This document shows positions 26,232 to 36,563 of a stretch of 64,000 nt of DNA, piece by piece (the first letter of the stretch is position 1; each line of letters begins with the position of its first letter). Source of the DNA: Emcibacter nanhaiensis (GTDB lineage Bacteria > Pseudomonadota > Alphaproteobacteria > Sphingomonadales > Emcibacteraceae); assembly GCF_006385175.1 (NCBI RefSeq), contig NZ_VFIY01000015.1, forward strand, positions 270,239-334,238, written 5' to 3'. Made by a program: the position numbers and the translations under genes. Below the pieces are notes generated by a model that was given only the letters and a program-made list of their open reading frames with translations, made no database searches and was not told the DNA's origin.

Positions 26232-26295
26232 CTCAGAGATATCCCTTTTTTTCCAAGCGGTATCAAGCCCCGTCGGGCGGGTCAATAGCAATTCG

Positions 26296-26586
26296 TCATT
26301 TGCCGCGCCGGTTTTGCTCGGTGCGTTTGTAAAAATCGGCGGGTTTGCCCCGCAGCCATTGGCAGAAAGAGCGGATTTCCGCCTCGTCGCGCAGCTTTTC
26401 GATGCTGTGGAAATTGTGCTTCAGTTCCCGCTCGCTGTACAGGCTGTGGATCTTGCGGTGGCAGATGGCGTGCAACAAAACCACCTCCCGCCCGCCCAGC
26501 GACTTGGGGACCAGATGATGTTTCTCGACTCTCCGGCCCAGCGGCCGGTGGCACAGTAGGCAGATGTCAGCGGAGTCTTCTGTCAT
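26296..26586 (-). CDS. Small HNH-endonuclease-fold protein
   Basis: The 96-residue product starts at the ATG at 26584-26586; a longer frame reads upstream, but its start region is unrelated. It has the ICLLCHRPLG cysteine pair, then HHLVPKSLGG and the later HAICHRKIHSL, which form the ββα-metal HNH core with a zinc-like Cys pair. Solitary HNH proteins of this size occur widely in bacteria and often have no proven nuclease role. It precedes the DauA-like gene and is transcribed with it. Confidence 0.82.
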   Translation of the reverse strand: MTEDSADICLLCHRPLGRRVEKHHLVPKSLGGREVVLLHAICHRKIHSLYSERELKHNFHSIEKLRDEAEIRSFCQWLRGKPADFYKRTEQNRRGK

Positions 26587-26790
26587 CGGACTATTATGCC
26601 CGGCCAGATGCCGCAGACAAGGAAGAATTATTATGCTGTAGCGCAATAAAAACAGAAGTAGAGTAATAAAATTTCAACCGATACCAAAGGATAGTAATTT
26701 TATTCTGGATTTTTGCCGGATATTTGCTAGTTTGGGGTAATGATATTGTGCAGTGCCGCAATTTTGCTGCCGGTCAATAAATGAGGGAAA

Positions 26791-27840
26791 ATGATGCAGA
26801 AACCACCAAAGGATTTTTTCAAACCGCTGGCCATCGGCGCGCCGGAACCGTACCGCGAGATCCCCGTGGCGCTGGAGCGGATGATTCATTTCTTTCCGCC
26901 CCATGTGGAAAAAATGCGCGCCAAGGTGCCGGATATGGTCGGCCAGGTGGATGTGCTGCTTGGCAACCTGGAAGACGCCATTCCGGCCGACGCCAAGGAA
27001 GCGGCCCGGGCCGGCTTCATCGAAGTGGCGAAGGCTGTCGACTTTGGCAAGACCGGGCTCTGGACCCGGATCAACTGCCTCAATTCCCCCTGGATGCTGG
27101 AGGATGTGACCGAGATCGTCGCCGCCGTCGGCAACAAGCTGGATGTGGTGATGCTGCCCAAGGTGGAAGGCCCCTGGGATGTTCATTATCTGGATCAGTT
27201 GCTGGCCCAGCTCGAGGCCCGTAACGGGGTGACCAAGCCGATCATGATTCACGCCATCCTGGAAACCGCCCAGGGGGTGGACAATGTGGCCGCGATCGCC
27301 GCGGCCAGCCCGCGTATGCACGGTATTTCACTGGGCCCGGCCGACCTTGCCGCCAGCCGCGGCATGAAAACCACCCGGGTCGGCGGCGGTCATCCCTTCT
27401 ATGGTGTGCTCGAGGATCAAAAAGGCGAGGGCGAGTCCCGCACCTTCTACCAGCAGGACCTGTGGCACTATACCGTGGCCCGTATGGTCGATGCCTGCAT
27501 GACCTATGGCCTCAAGGCCTTTTACGGTCCGTTCGGCGATTTCTCCGATGATGCCGCCTGCGAGGCGCAGTTCCGCAATGCCTTTCTGATGGGCTGTGTC
27601 GGGGCCTGGTCGCTGCACCCGAAGCAGATCGCCATCGCCAAGAAGGTGTTCAGTCCGGATGTGGACGAAGTTTTGTTTGCCAAAAAGATCCTGGAAGCCA
27701 TGCCTGACGGCACCGGCGCGGTGATGATCGACGGCAAGATGCAGGATGACGCCACCTGGAAGCAGGCCAAGGTCATGGTCGACCTGGCGAAACTGGTGGC
27801 GGAAAAGGATCCGGAACTGGGCGCCGCCTACGGTTTCTGA
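26791..27840 (+). CDS. mcl: L-malyl-CoA/beta-methylmalyl-CoA lyase
   Basis: The 349-residue enzyme belongs to the HpcH/CitE aldolase family: EDAIPADAK near residue 60 has the metal-binding acidic region, then [17 protein letters not shown] (catalytic Glu) and [14 protein letters not shown]. In alphaproteobacteria the closely similar Mcl1 cleaves beta-methylmalyl-CoA to glyoxylate and propionyl-CoA in the ethylmalonyl-CoA pathway for acetate and C2 assimilation. The nearby acetate symporter agrees, though other pathway genes are absent here. The start is the ATG at 26791, preceded by gaggga, and a terminator follows. Confidence 0.9.
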   Translation: MMQKPPKDFFKPLAIGAPEPYREIPVALERMIHFFPPHVEKMRAKVPDMVGQVDVLLGNLEDAIPADAKEAARAGFIEVAKAVDFGKTGLWTRINCLNSPWMLEDVTEIVAAVGNKLDVVMLPKVEGPWDVHYLDQLLAQLEARNGVTKPIMIHAILETAQGVDNVAAIAAASPRMHGISLGPADLAASRGMKTTRVGGGHPFYGVLEDQKGEGESRTFYQQDLWHYTVARMVDACMTYGLKAFYGPFGDFSDDAACEAQFRNAFLMGCVGAWSLHPKQIAIAKKVFSPDVDEVLFAKKILEAMPDGTGAVMIDGKMQDDATWKQAKVMVDLAKLVAEKDPELGAAYGF

Positions 27841-27866
27841 CAACGGCTGATATCGAGAGTGTGGAA

Positions 27867-27892
27867 GGGGCCGGAAGAGCGGCCCCTTTTTT
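27867..27892 (+). terminator. Intrinsic terminator after mcl
   Basis: GGGGCC (27867-27872) pairs with GGCCCC (27881-27886) around an 8-base loop and is followed by six T. Confidence 0.82.
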
Positions 27893-27912
27893 ATGGCTGA
27901 CGGGAATTTATA

Positions 27913-27931
27913 ATTGATAATAATTATCAAT
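27913..27931. promoter_or_regulatory. Fur-box-like perfect palindrome
   Basis: The 19 bases are a perfect 9-1-9 inverted repeat, ATTGATAAT-A-ATTATCAAT. The core TGATAATaATTATCA matches the 7-1-7 Fur consensus exactly. It lies 65-85 bases upstream of the unknown gene at 27997, in the position expected for its promoter, so iron repression is a reasonable inference. Confidence 0.78.
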
Positions 27932-27996
27932 AGCATTATAATAATCCTTGCTCCCCGACAGGTAATAACTCCGATCACTCAGGAAGGCGGAACAAT

Positions 27997-28533
27997 ATGG
28001 ATACAGTGGCATCGCATGACCGGGAAAAACTTGAACTTGTTGTAGATAACACCATCGGGAAAACATCGTCGATTTTCGTTCAGTCGCACTGGAAAAAGCT
28101 CATGGTTCTGGGCAATGAAGCCCGGGAACAGGATAAAAAATGCCTTGCAAGGTTCTATTTTGAACGTGCCAACAGGGAAGCGGTTTCTGCGTTGACGGGC
28201 TTTGCGGAAGATCCCTTTATCGGTGCCCAGGAATTGTATGACCGGGCATCGGCGCATATCATTGCCGCTGAGAATCTTGCCGACATTTATCTGAAGACCG
28301 GTGACAAGCAAAAGGTGCTTTCGGTGCTGATGCAGGCTTTTGACCGCTTGCTGGTGCTGGTGCAAAACAGGTCTTACGGGATGATTTACCGGCAGGTGCT
28401 GCTGGAGTGCCTCACCATCATGCTGGATTCCATGGTGGTGACTATGCGCTCCTGCGGCTGCTGTCCCCACATGATTGCCGATGTCATGGAGAGGGCCGGC
28501 AAGACGGCTTTTGATATAAGCCAGGAAAGCTGA
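27997..28533 (+). CDS. Unknown helical protein, putatively Fur-controlled
   Basis: The 178-residue protein has a good ribosome site (aggaaggcgg) and no signal peptide or obvious domain. It looks all-helical, with two repeat-like blocks of about 40 residues (LARFYFERANREAVSALT, LADIYLKTGDKQKVLSVLM), loosely like a TPR-type protein. Near the end is a striking RSCGCCPH cysteine cluster that could bind metal. The perfect Fur-like palindrome upstream suggests expression when iron is scarce. It is monocistronic, with terminators on both sides. I do not recognise the family. Confidence 0.78.
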   Translation: MDTVASHDREKLELVVDNTIGKTSSIFVQSHWKKLMVLGNEAREQDKKCLARFYFERANREAVSALTGFAEDPFIGAQELYDRASAHIIAAENLADIYLKTGDKQKVLSVLMQAFDRLLVLVQNRSYGMIYRQVLLECLTIMLDSMVVTMRSCGCCPHMIADVMERAGKTAFDISQES

Positions 28534-28550
28534 CGGGATGCTATTGGCGG

Positions 28551-28586
28551 ATAAAAAAAGAGCGGCCGGTGTGCCGCTCTTTTTGT
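28551..28586. terminator. Bidirectional intrinsic terminator
   Basis: An A-rich left arm with GAGCGGC (28560-28566) pairs with GCCGCTC (28573-28579) and a T run to the right. The seven A at 28553-28559 become the T run on the minus strand, so the hairpin ends both the unknown gene (+) and the actP operon (-). Confidence 0.85.
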
Positions 28587-28602
28587 ATATCCGGTGCCTG
28601 CC

Positions 28603-30279
28603 CTAGTGCTCAGCCGCCCCCGAGGCGCCGATGCCGGTCTCAGATCGCACCAGCTGCACATCGAACAGGGCCTTTTCCTGCTCCGCCCGCGCGCTCTTGT
28701 CGGTGACGGAGAACAGCCAGATCATGATGAAGGCCAGCGGCATGCTGTAGAAAGTCGGGTAGGCATGGGGGAAGATCGCTTCGTCGAAGCCCATGACGCC
28801 GACCCACACACCGGGGCCGAGGATCATCAGTACGACGGAGGAGACCAGGCCGATCACCCCGCCCCACACTGCGCCGCGGGTGGTCAGCCCCTTCCAGTAC
28901 ATAGCCAGGATCAGGATCGGGAAGTTGACGCTGGCGGCGATGGCCATGGCCAGCGAGGCGACAAAGGCGATATTCTGGTTTTCGAAGGCGATGCCCAGCA
29001 CCACCGAAATCGCGCCCAGCACAAAGGTGGAAATGCGCGAGACGCGGATTTCTTCCGTATTGCTGACGGTCTGCCCGTCCTTGAAGGTTTTGGCATAGAG
29101 GTCATGGGCCACGGTGGCGGCCCCGGCCAGGGTCAGCCCGGCGACCACCGCCAGGATGGTGGCGAAAGCTACGGCGGACATGAAGCCCAGCACCAGGTCG
29201 CCGCCGACGATGTGGGTCAGGTGCAGGGCCACCATATTGCCGCCGCCGATCAGCTTGCCGTCCGGCGTGTGATAGGCCGGGTTATTCATTACGAAGGTAA
29301 TGGCGCCGAAACCGATGATCACGATCAGGATATAGAAATAGCCCATGATCGAAGTGGCGTAGAACACCGACTTGCGGGCGTCTTTGGCGTTGCGCACGGT
29401 GAAAAAGCGCATCAGGATATGGGGCAGGCCCATGATGCCGAACATCATGGTCAGGCCCAGTGAGATGATGGAGACCGGATTGTCCATCCATACGCCCGGC
29501 TCCATCAGCGCCTTGCCGCGCGGGTGGGTGTCGATGGCGCTCTGGAAAATGGCGGACAGGCTGAAATCAAAATGGGTCAGCACCGCGAAAGCGATGTAGG
29601 TGCCGCCGGCCAGCAGCAGGATCGCCTTGATCAGCTGCACCCAGGTGGTGGCCAGCATGCCGCCGAAGCTCACATACATAATCATCAGGAAGCTGACCAA
29701 AATTACCGCATAGACATATTCCATGCCGAATAATAGCTGGATCAGCTTGCCGGCGCCGACCATCTGGGCGATCAGGTAAAACAGCACCACTGACAGGGAA
29801 CCGATGGCAGACAGGGTGCGGATCGGCTTTTTGTCGAGCCGGAAGGACACCACGTCGACGAAGGTATAGCTGCCGAGGTTGCGGAGTCTTTCCGCGATCA
29901 GGAACAGGATCACCGGCCAGCTGGCCATCACGCCGACCGCCAGCAAGGTGGCGTCATAGCCGAAGGCGAACAGGGCGCCGGTAATACCGAGGAATGTGGC
30001 GGCGGACATAAAGTCGCCGGCGATGGCGGTGCCGTTCTGCCATGGCTTGATCCCGCCGCCGGCGGCATAGAAGTCTTCCTTGGTCTTGTTCTTGCGTGCC
30101 GCCCACCAGGTGATGCCGAGCGTGGCGAGCACGAAAACAAAAAACATGATGATGGCATGCATGTTGAGCGGCTGTTTTTCCACCTCGCCCTCGATGGCGC
30201 CTCCGGCGGCCAGCAGCAGTTGAGGCGTGAAGATGATTGAGAGCGCGGACAGCAGGACCGAAAGCTTGAATTTACCCAT
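28603..30279 (-). CDS. actP: Acetate/sodium symporter ActP
   Basis: The 558-residue protein is a sodium:solute symporter with about 13 membrane segments. It has the ActP opening after a hydrophobic leader ([18 protein letters not shown]) and the conserved [19 protein letters not shown] loop. It takes up acetate, glycolate or similar monocarboxylates. Its start overlaps the end of the DUF485 gene by eight bases, the usual yjcH-actP arrangement. The C-terminal EH tail has charged residues. Uptake of acetate fits the nearby malyl-CoA lyase. Confidence 0.9.
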   Translation of the reverse strand: MGKFKLSVLLSALSIIFTPQLLLAAGGAIEGEVEKQPLNMHAIIMFFVFVLATLGITWWAARKNKTKEDFYAAGGGIKPWQNGTAIAGDFMSAATFLGITGALFAFGYDATLLAVGVMASWPVILFLIAERLRNLGSYTFVDVVSFRLDKKPIRTLSAIGSLSVVLFYLIAQMVGAGKLIQLLFGMEYVYAVILVSFLMIMYVSFGGMLATTWVQLIKAILLLAGGTYIAFAVLTHFDFSLSAIFQSAIDTHPRGKALMEPGVWMDNPVSIISLGLTMMFGIMGLPHILMRFFTVRNAKDARKSVFYATSIMGYFYILIVIIGFGAITFVMNNPAYHTPDGKLIGGGNMVALHLTHIVGGDLVLGFMSAVAFATILAVVAGLTLAGAATVAHDLYAKTFKDGQTVSNTEEIRVSRISTFVLGAISVVLGIAFENQNIAFVASLAMAIAASVNFPILILAMYWKGLTTRGAVWGGVIGLVSSVVLMILGPGVWVGVMGFDEAIFPHAYPTFYSMPLAFIMIWLFSVTDKSARAEQEKALFDVQLVRSETGIGASGAAEH

Positions 30280-30637
30280 CGGCTTTCTCCCCGGCGGCGT
30301 GCTCCTGCAGGAACTTTTTGCGGACCGGATCGAATTTTGTATTGGCCCACCAGGTATAGATGCCGGCGCAGATCATGCCGTTGATAATGACCAGGAAAAC
30401 CAGCACCATGCCCCAGGTGACAATCCCGCCGTCAGAGACCGGCTGGCTGATCACAGGATCGGAAAAGGCCGTCAGCAGGATATAGAGGCCGTAGGGAATA
30501 GCGATCGCCAGGCTGAGCAGCAGGCTCCATTTCAGGCGCAGGCCGCACAGCCTTTTGAATTCCCGGTCAACGGATAATTTCTGAAGATATTGCTGTTGTG
30601 CGGCACTGCCGTACTCATCTGCCTTCTGGTCCGACAT
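30272..30637 (-). CDS. DUF485 (YjcH-like) membrane protein
   Basis: The 121-residue product starts at the ATG at 30635-30637 behind GGGAG; the longer frame has a poor start. It has two membrane segments (about 37-55 and 75-98) with the DUF485 pattern [22 protein letters not shown] and [18 protein letters not shown]485 proteins always sit just before ActP-type symporters and probably help their assembly or activity; the role is not proven. The overlap with actP points to translational coupling. Confidence 0.88.
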   Translation of the reverse strand: MSDQKADEYGSAAQQQYLQKLSVDREFKRLCGLRLKWSLLLSLAIAIPYGLYILLTAFSDPVISQPVSDGGIVTWGMVLVFLVIINGMICAGIYTWWANTKFDPVRKKFLQEHAAGEKADG

Positions 30638-31094
30638 ACTAAGCTCCCGAAAAATTATTTTAATCTTATAGCATGGAAAGTCTGCTTCTCCGAGGCGCAA
30701 GAATACGCAGCTTTCGGTGCGGGTTCAAGGTTTCATTTGAAACTTATTTGCGGTTGAGGCCGGGGCGCAGGCGGGGTAACGCGCCCTTGATGACCGATAT
30801 ATAATCCGGCGCCACGTCAAATGGATAGGGGACAAGCACTCCGGCAACAGCCTGAGTCGGTTGTGAAACGGGGAGTATCGGAAAAAATATTTTATATATA
30901 AAAGAAAATATTGGAAATTTTTGAAGCCGGGAAATTTGTTGAAAAATAAAATAAAAGCAATATGTTATGCAAATATAACTGTCTTTTGCTGTTCAAAATA
31001 TAAAACAATACGGCATTTTATCTGGAAATATAAAATAAAATATATTAAGTTTAAAATAATTTGATGAACCCTTGGCTGTGAGAGGAACACTATC
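30638..31094. other. Very AT-rich intergenic region before the aromatic cluster
   Basis: This gap of 457 bases lies between DUF485/actP (-) and the 31.1 kb cluster (+), so it holds both promoters. From about 30880 to 31060 it is extremely A/T-rich (runs such as aatatataaaag, aaaataaaataaaag and ataaaataaaatatatt) against a high-GC background. I see no gene. It could be an UP element or a target for nucleoid proteins; that is inference. Confidence 0.6.
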
Positions 31095-33419
31095 ATGAAA
31101 ATCGTATGTCTCGGCGGCGGTCCCAGCGGCGTTTACCTGGCCATTTCCATGAAAATTCATAATCCCGAACATGAGGTCGAGGTCTACGAGCGCAACCGGG
31201 CCGACGACACCTTCGGCTGGGGCGTGGTCTTCTCGGACCAGACCATGGAAAACCTGCGCGCCAACGATCCGGTCAGTGCAGAGAATATGATCGGCGAACT
31301 GATCCACTGGGATGACATTGACGTGCATATCCGCGGTGAGGTGGTTAAGTCCAGCGGTCACGGCTTTATCGGCATCGGCCGCCAGCGCCTGCTGGATATC
31401 CTCTATGCCCGTGCCGCGGAGCTGGGCGTCAAACTCAACTTTGAAACCGAAGTTGAACTGGACGACCTGCAGACCCGCTTTGCCGATGCGGATCTGATCG
31501 TCGCCGCTGATGGTCTCAATTCCAAGGTGCGCAACAACAACCTTGAGGCCTTTGACTGCGACATCGACATGCGGCCCAACAAGTTTGTCTGGCTCGGCAC
31601 CCACCAGCGTTTTGATGACGCCTTCACCTTCATTTTCGAGGAAACCGAGCACGGCTGGGTCTGGGTGCACGCCTACCAGTTCGACAAAGAGACCTCCACC
31701 TTTATCGTCGAATGCGGTCCGGAAACCTACGACGCCTGGGGCTTCGAGCATATGAGCCACGAGGAAAGCGCCGAGACCTGCCGCAAGATTTTCGAGAAAT
31801 ATCTGGACGGTCACGACCTGATGACCAAGTCCGCCCATATCCGCGGCTCTGCCTGGATCAACTTCCCGCGGGTGCTGTGCCACACCTGGGTCAAGGACAA
31901 TATCGTGCTGATCGGCGATGCGGCCCATACCGCCCACTTCTCCATCGGTTCCGGCACCAAGCTCGGCTTCGAGGACGCCATCAGCCTGGCCCAGCATCTG
32001 AATTCCGGCGAGGAGGTGAAGGACGCCCTGGTCAGTTATCAGGACGAGCGCGAGCTTGAGGCCCTGAAACTGCAGTCCGCGGCCCGCAACTCCATGTCCT
32101 GGTTCGAGGAACTGGACCGTTACCTTGATTTTGATCCGACCCAGTTCACCTACAGCCTGCTGACCCGCTCCCAGCGCGTGAGCCATGAGAACCTGCGCCT
32201 GCGCGACAAGGACTGGCTGGAAGGGGTGGAAAAATGGTATGCCGACCGGGCCTATAAAGCCGTCGGCAAGGACAAGCCGGCCGGCCGTGTGCCGCCCATG
32301 TTCACCCCCTATAAAATCCGCGACATGGAACTGGCCAACCGGGTGGCGGTCTCCCCCATGTCGCAATATTCAGCCAAAGACGGGCTGATCAACGACTTCC
32401 ATTTCGTCCATTACGGCGCCCGTGCCATGGGCGGGGCCGGGCTGCTGTATACGGAAATGACCGATGTGTCCGCCGACGGCCGCATCACCCCGGGCTGTGC
32501 CGGGATTTACACCGACGAACAGATGCAGGCCTGGAAACGGGTGGTGGATTTCGTCCACGGGCACAGCCAGGCGAAGATTGCCATGCAGCTGGCCCATGCC
32601 GGTCGCAAAGGTTCCACGAAGGTGGGCTGGGAAGGCTATGACATGCCGCTGGATGAGGGCAACTGGGAACTGATTGCGCCGTCCGCCATTCCGTGGGACG
32701 ACGGCAACCAGACGCCACGGGAGATGACCCGGGCGGATATGGACCGGGTGCGCGATGATTTTGTCGCCGCCACACTGCGCGCCGAACAGGCCGGCTTTGA
32801 CATGATCGAAATGCATGCCGGCCACGGCTACCTGCTGTCCAGCTTCATCACGCCGGTCAGCAACCGGCGCGAAGACGAGTATGGCGGATCGCTGGAAAAC
32901 CGTCTGCGCTTCCCGCTCGAAGTGTTCCAGGCCATGCGCGAGGCCTGGCCGGCTCACAAGCCCATGTCAGTGCGTATTTCCTCCACCGACTGGTGCGGCG
33001 AGGACGGGGTCACCCCGGAAGAAGCGGTGCTGATCTCCAAGGCCTTTGTCGAGGCCGGGGCCGATATCATCGACGTGTCCACCGGCCAGACCCTGCCGGT
33101 GCACAAGGTCAATCCGGTGTTTGGCCGCATGTTCCAGACCCCGATGGCCGACCAGATCCGCAATGTGGGCCATGTGTCCACCATGGCGGTGGGAAATATC
33201 TTTGAAACCGACCATGTAAACAGTATCCTTGCCGCCGGACGCGCCGACCTGGTGCTGATCGGCCGGCCGCACCTGATGGACCCGCAGTGGACCATCCGGG
33301 CGGCGGCAGAGCAGGAATATCACGGGCCTGCGGTGCAGGTGCCCAAGCAGTATCTCACAGCCTTCACCCAGCTTGAAACCAATCTCAAGCGGGCGGCGGA
33401 GATGGCGCTCAATGCTTAA
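31095..33419 (+). CDS. 2-aminobenzoyl-CoA-type monooxygenase/reductase fusion
   Basis: The 774-residue protein has two halves. Residues 1-380 are a flavin monooxygenase of the salicylate-hydroxylase group, with the FAD motif [15 protein letters not shown], the GD motif [17 protein letters not shown] and FEDAISLAQ. From about 398 a second TIM-barrel domain of old-yellow-enzyme type begins ([20 protein letters not shown], then LAHAGRKGS and [14 protein letters not shown] ends). This fusion is the build of 2-aminobenzoyl-CoA monooxygenase/reductase, which opens aerobic anthranilate breakdown. NCBI calls similar proteins bifunctional salicylyl-CoA 5-hydroxylase/oxidoreductase. A CoA ligase and SDR follow in the same cluster. 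Confidence 0.85.
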   Translation: MKIVCLGGGPSGVYLAISMKIHNPEHEVEVYERNRADDTFGWGVVFSDQTMENLRANDPVSAENMIGELIHWDDIDVHIRGEVVKSSGHGFIGIGRQRLLDILYARAAELGVKLNFETEVELDDLQTRFADADLIVAADGLNSKVRNNNLEAFDCDIDMRPNKFVWLGTHQRFDDAFTFIFEETEHGWVWVHAYQFDKETSTFIVECGPETYDAWGFEHMSHEESAETCRKIFEKYLDGHDLMTKSAHIRGSAWINFPRVLCHTWVKDNIVLIGDAAHTAHFSIGSGTKLGFEDAISLAQHLNSGEEVKDALVSYQDERELEALKLQSAARNSMSWFEELDRYLDFDPTQFTYSLLTRSQRVSHENLRLRDKDWLEGVEKWYADRAYKAVGKDKPAGRVPPMFTPYKIRDMELANRVAVSPMSQYSAKDGLINDFHFVHYGARAMGGAGLLYTEMTDVSADGRITPGCAGIYTDEQMQAWKRVVDFVHGHSQAKIAMQLAHAGRKGSTKVGWEGYDMPLDEGNWELIAPSAIPWDDGNQTPREMTRADMDRVRDDFVAATLRAEQAGFDMIEMHAGHGYLLSSFITPVSNRREDEYGGSLENRLRFPLEVFQAMREAWPAHKPMSVRISSTDWCGEDGVTPEEAVLISKAFVEAGADIIDVSTGQTLPVHKVNPVFGRMFQTPMADQIRNVGHVSTMAVGNIFETDHVNSILAAGRADLVLIGRPHLMDPQWTIRAAAEQEYHGPAVQVPKQYLTAFTQLETNLKRAAEMALNA

Positions 33420-33525
33420 TTTTTGGGCCTGATATTAGGGTTTAAAACCTTGGCAGGTTTGGAATTGCGTCCGCTGGCAGTGCAAGTGTAGCGGGCGCAA
33501 TTTCTTTGTCGAACAGGAGAATGAA

Positions 33526-34305
33526 GTGACCGAACAGACTCAGGGAAAGTTTAAGGGAAAACATGCCGTGATCACCGGCGGCGGCCGCGGCATCGGAGCC
33601 GCGATCGCCGATGCGCTGGCGGCGGAAGGGGCGAAGCTGACGCTGCTGGGCCGCAACGAAGAGGTGCTGAAGGCCAAGGCGGAAACACTGCCCGCGGCCC
33701 TGCCGTTGTCCTGTGACGTGACCGACCAGGCCGCGGTCGAGGCCGTTATTGCCCAGGCCCGGGAGGCCCATGGCCCGGTGGATATCCTGGTCAACAATGC
33801 CGGAGCGGCCCATCCGGCGCCTTTCATGAAAACCTCGTCCGAGCAATTGCAGTCCATGCTCGATGTCAACCTGATGGGACCCTGGTACTGCATCCAGGCG
33901 GTGCTGCCGGAAATGCAGGAACGGGATAGCGGCCGCATCGTCAATATCGCCAGCACCGCCGCCCTGATCGGCTATAAATATGTCACCGCCTATGCCGCCG
34001 CCAAACATGCGGTCCAGGGCATGACCCGCTCCCTGGCCCTGGAACTGGCCGGCAGGAACATTACCATCAACTCCGTCTGTCCCGGATTTACCGAAACGGA
34101 TATTGCATTTGATGCAATAGAGAATATTATGAGCAAAACGGGCCGAAGCCGTGAAGAGGCAATCGCCGAACTGGCAAAACATAATCCGCAAAAGCGGTTT
34201 ATCCAGCCGGAAGAGGTGGCCTCGGCAGTGCTTTGGCTGTGTGAGGATATCAACAGAAGCATGACCGGACAGGCCATCTCCGTGGCCGGCGGGGAGGTAA
34301 TGTAA
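33526..34305 (+). CDS. SDR-family oxidoreductase in the aromatic-CoA cluster
   Basis: The 259-residue enzyme has the NAD(P)-binding motif TGGGRGIGAAIA and the catalytic YAAAK in KYVTAYAAAKHAVQ; a Ser is in IASTA. It most likely oxidises or reduces a CoA-bound ring or 3-hydroxyacyl intermediate of the pathway. The start is GTG at 33526 with caggag eight bases upstream; no ATG fits. It sits 106 bases after the flavin fusion and nearly abuts the MarR gene. Confidence 0.85.
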   Translation: MTEQTQGKFKGKHAVITGGGRGIGAAIADALAAEGAKLTLLGRNEEVLKAKAETLPAALPLSCDVTDQAAVEAVIAQAREAHGPVDILVNNAGAAHPAPFMKTSSEQLQSMLDVNLMGPWYCIQAVLPEMQERDSGRIVNIASTAALIGYKYVTAYAAAKHAVQGMTRSLALELAGRNITINSVCPGFTETDIAFDAIENIMSKTGRSREEAIAELAKHNPQKRFIQPEEVASAVLWLCEDINRSMTGQAISVAGGEVM

Positions 34306-34307
34306 AC

Positions 34308-34805
34308 CTGGACAAGAAGCTGAAACCGGATAGCAAGACGCTGGGCAAGAAAAGACTTGGCCTGTGGTTGCGTCTCTTTACGGATACGGCCCTGATTGAA
34401 AAGCAGACCCGTCGTCTTCTCCGTACCCATTTCGGTGTTACGTTGCCGCAATTCGACCTGATGGCCGCCCTGGACCGGGCGCCGGGCGGTATGACCATGG
34501 GGGAATTGTCCAAGCAGCTCCTGGTGTCCAACGGTAATGTGACCGGGGTTGTGGAACGGCTGCAGCAGGAAGGGCTGGTGAAGCGCTGGCCCCTGCCGAC
34601 CGACCGGCGCATTTACAGCGTCGGCCTGACCGCCAAGGGCCGGAGCACCTTCCGGGAAATGGCGGAAAGCCATGAAGGGTGGGTCAATGAGATCCTGTCG
34701 GACATGGATGAGGCTGCCGTCGACGAAATGACCCGGCACCTGGACTTTCTGCGTGACAGTCTGAAGAAAAAAGCCGACGAGGAAACCTCCGGCTCTAGAA
34801 AATAA
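34308..34805 (+). CDS. MarR-family regulator with no ATG/GTG start
   Basis: The conserved MarR N-terminal helix (RLGLWLRLFTDTALIEKQ) begins upstream of the first TTG at 34368, so the gene must start earlier. No ATG, GTG or TTG exists in frame between the SDR stop and that point. The CTG at 34308, ten bases after a strong GGGGAGG, is the best start and gives 165 residues. The body has the winged-helix pattern MGELSKQLLVSNGNVTGVVERLQQEGLV. It lies inside the aromatic cluster and probably senses a CoA-ester or aromatic acid. Start is uncertain; family is firm. Confidence 0.8.
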   Translation: MDKKLKPDSKTLGKKRLGLWLRLFTDTALIEKQTRRLLRTHFGVTLPQFDLMAALDRAPGGMTMGELSKQLLVSNGNVTGVVERLQQEGLVKRWPLPTDRRIYSVGLTAKGRSTFREMAESHEGWVNEILSDMDEAAVDEMTRHLDFLRDSLKKKADEETSGSRK

Positions 34806-34901
34806 CAAGAAAATTAAAACAGGCCGGTCGGGATAGCCGGCATGACAGTAATACGGGGCGGATCAGCCAGCAGTGGGAAGACGATAACTGGAGAGCAATA
34901 A

Positions 34902-36521
34902 ATGTCTTTGCCGACTGCCCATGAGGATACCTTTGCGCGCGACCATCTTCCTGCACCGGAAGCGTGGCCCGATTTTCTTTTTGAACTCCCCGAACTTCAG
35001 TATCCCGACAGGCTTAATGCGGCGGCGGAACTGCTGGACCGGCATATCCGGAGCGACGACGGGAACCGGGCCGCGCTGATTTTTGAAGACCGGCAATGGA
35101 GCTATGCGCAGCTGGCGGACAAGGCCAGCCAGATTGCCAACGTACTGGTCCGGGATATGGGGCTTGTGCCGGGCAACCGGGTGCTGTTGCGCGGTTTCAA
35201 CAATCCGATGATGGTGGCGGCCTGGTTCGCGGTGCTCAAGGCCGGCGGCATTGCGGTGGCGACCATGCCGATGCTGCGGGCCCGCGACCTGGACCCGATT
35301 GTGGAAAAAGCCCAAATCAGTCATGCTCTGTGTGATGAGCGGCTTGCCGACGATCTGGAAAAGGTGGCGGCCTCCCGGGACTGCCTGGCGGAAAGGGGTT
35401 ACTTCACGGCGCTGGGTGACGGGGGCACCCCGTTCGACAAGCTGGTTGCCAGACGGTCGAAGAAATTCGATCCTCTGCCGACCCTGTCCGATGACGTGGC
35501 GCTGATTGCCTTTACCAGCGGCACCACCGGCAAACCCAAGGGCACGGTGCATTTCCACCGCGATATCATGTCCATGTGCCATTGCGTGGGCCGGGGCCTG
35601 CTGGGGCTGAAAGCGGAAGACCGGGTGATCGGCAGTCCGCCGATCGCCTTTACCTTCGGGCTCGGGGCGCTTGTCACCTTCCCGCTGCAGGCGGGGGCGG
35701 CCAGCATCCTGCTGGAAAACGGCACCCCGCCCAATCTGGCCCGGGCCATCGAACAGTACCGGGCAACCTGGTGTTTCACCGCGCCGACCGCTTACCGGGC
35801 CATACTGGGGGAAATCGGCGGTGTGGATCTGTCGAGCCTGAAAAACTGTGTGTCGGCCGGCGAACACCTGCCGCTGCCGGTGTTTGAAGACTGGAAAAAA
35901 GCGACCGGCATTTCCCTGATCAACGGCCTCGGCTCCACGGAAATGATCCATATCTTCATCTCCGCCGCTGGCAAGGAGATCCGGCCGGGGGCCACCGGCA
36001 AGGCCATCCGCGGCTATGAGGCGCGGGTCGTGGACGAGAGGATGCAGGATGTACCGGTCGGCGAGACCGGCAAGCTGGCGGTGCGCGGCCCGACCGGTTG
36101 CCGCTATCTGGAGGATGAACGGCAAAAGGTCTATGTGCGGGACGGCTGGAACCTGACCGGCGATGCCTACCGAATGGACCAAGACGGATATTTCTGGTTC
36201 ATGGCCCGCACCGACGACCTCATTGTCTCCTCCGGCTACAACATCAGCGGACCGGAAGTGGAAGAGGTGCTGCTGAGCCATCCGGCGGTCAGGGAATGCG
36301 CGGTGGTCGGCGTCCCCGATGACAAGCGGGGACAGATTGTGAAGGCTTTTGTCGTTCCGGCCGAGCCCTACCAGGGATGCAGCAAGCTTGTGCTGGCCCT
36401 GCAGGATCATGTAAAGGAACATATAGCGCCCTATAAATATCCGCGGGAGGTTGCCTTTCTCGACTCTTTGCCGAAGACCGAGACGGGCAAGATCCAGCGA
36501 TTTAAACTCAAGGAACTTTAG
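34902..36521 (+). CDS. Benzoate-CoA ligase family; likely 2-aminobenzoate-CoA ligase
   Basis: The 539-residue AMP-forming ligase has the ATP loop LIAFTSGTTGKPKGTVHFHRD, the A5 motif NGLGSTEM, the A7 TGDAYR and the catalytic lysine in LPKTETGKIQRFK. It would start the pathway by making the CoA thioester of an aromatic acid. Its neighbours (2-aminobenzoyl-CoA-type monooxygenase/reductase and SDR) make anthranilate the most likely substrate; benzoate or salicylate is also possible. It begins at the ATG at 34902 after ggagag. Confidence 0.85.
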   Translation: MSLPTAHEDTFARDHLPAPEAWPDFLFELPELQYPDRLNAAAELLDRHIRSDDGNRAALIFEDRQWSYAQLADKASQIANVLVRDMGLVPGNRVLLRGFNNPMMVAAWFAVLKAGGIAVATMPMLRARDLDPIVEKAQISHALCDERLADDLEKVAASRDCLAERGYFTALGDGGTPFDKLVARRSKKFDPLPTLSDDVALIAFTSGTTGKPKGTVHFHRDIMSMCHCVGRGLLGLKAEDRVIGSPPIAFTFGLGALVTFPLQAGAASILLENGTPPNLARAIEQYRATWCFTAPTAYRAILGEIGGVDLSSLKNCVSAGEHLPLPVFEDWKKATGISLINGLGSTEMIHIFISAAGKEIRPGATGKAIRGYEARVVDERMQDVPVGETGKLAVRGPTGCRYLEDERQKVYVRDGWNLTGDAYRMDQDGYFWFMARTDDLIVSSGYNISGPEVEEVLLSHPAVRECAVVGVPDDKRGQIVKAFVVPAEPYQGCSKLVLALQDHVKEHIAPYKYPREVAFLDSLPKTETGKIQRFKLKEL

Positions 36522-36563
36522 GTCCGGCGGGAAACACGCAGGACAGGATGACTGGAGCAACAG

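Noticed and set aside
30993..32366. Reverse open frame of 457 codons opposite the flavin fusion
   Set aside because: Antisense to a gene with strong FAD motifs; composition is of the third-frame shadow type.
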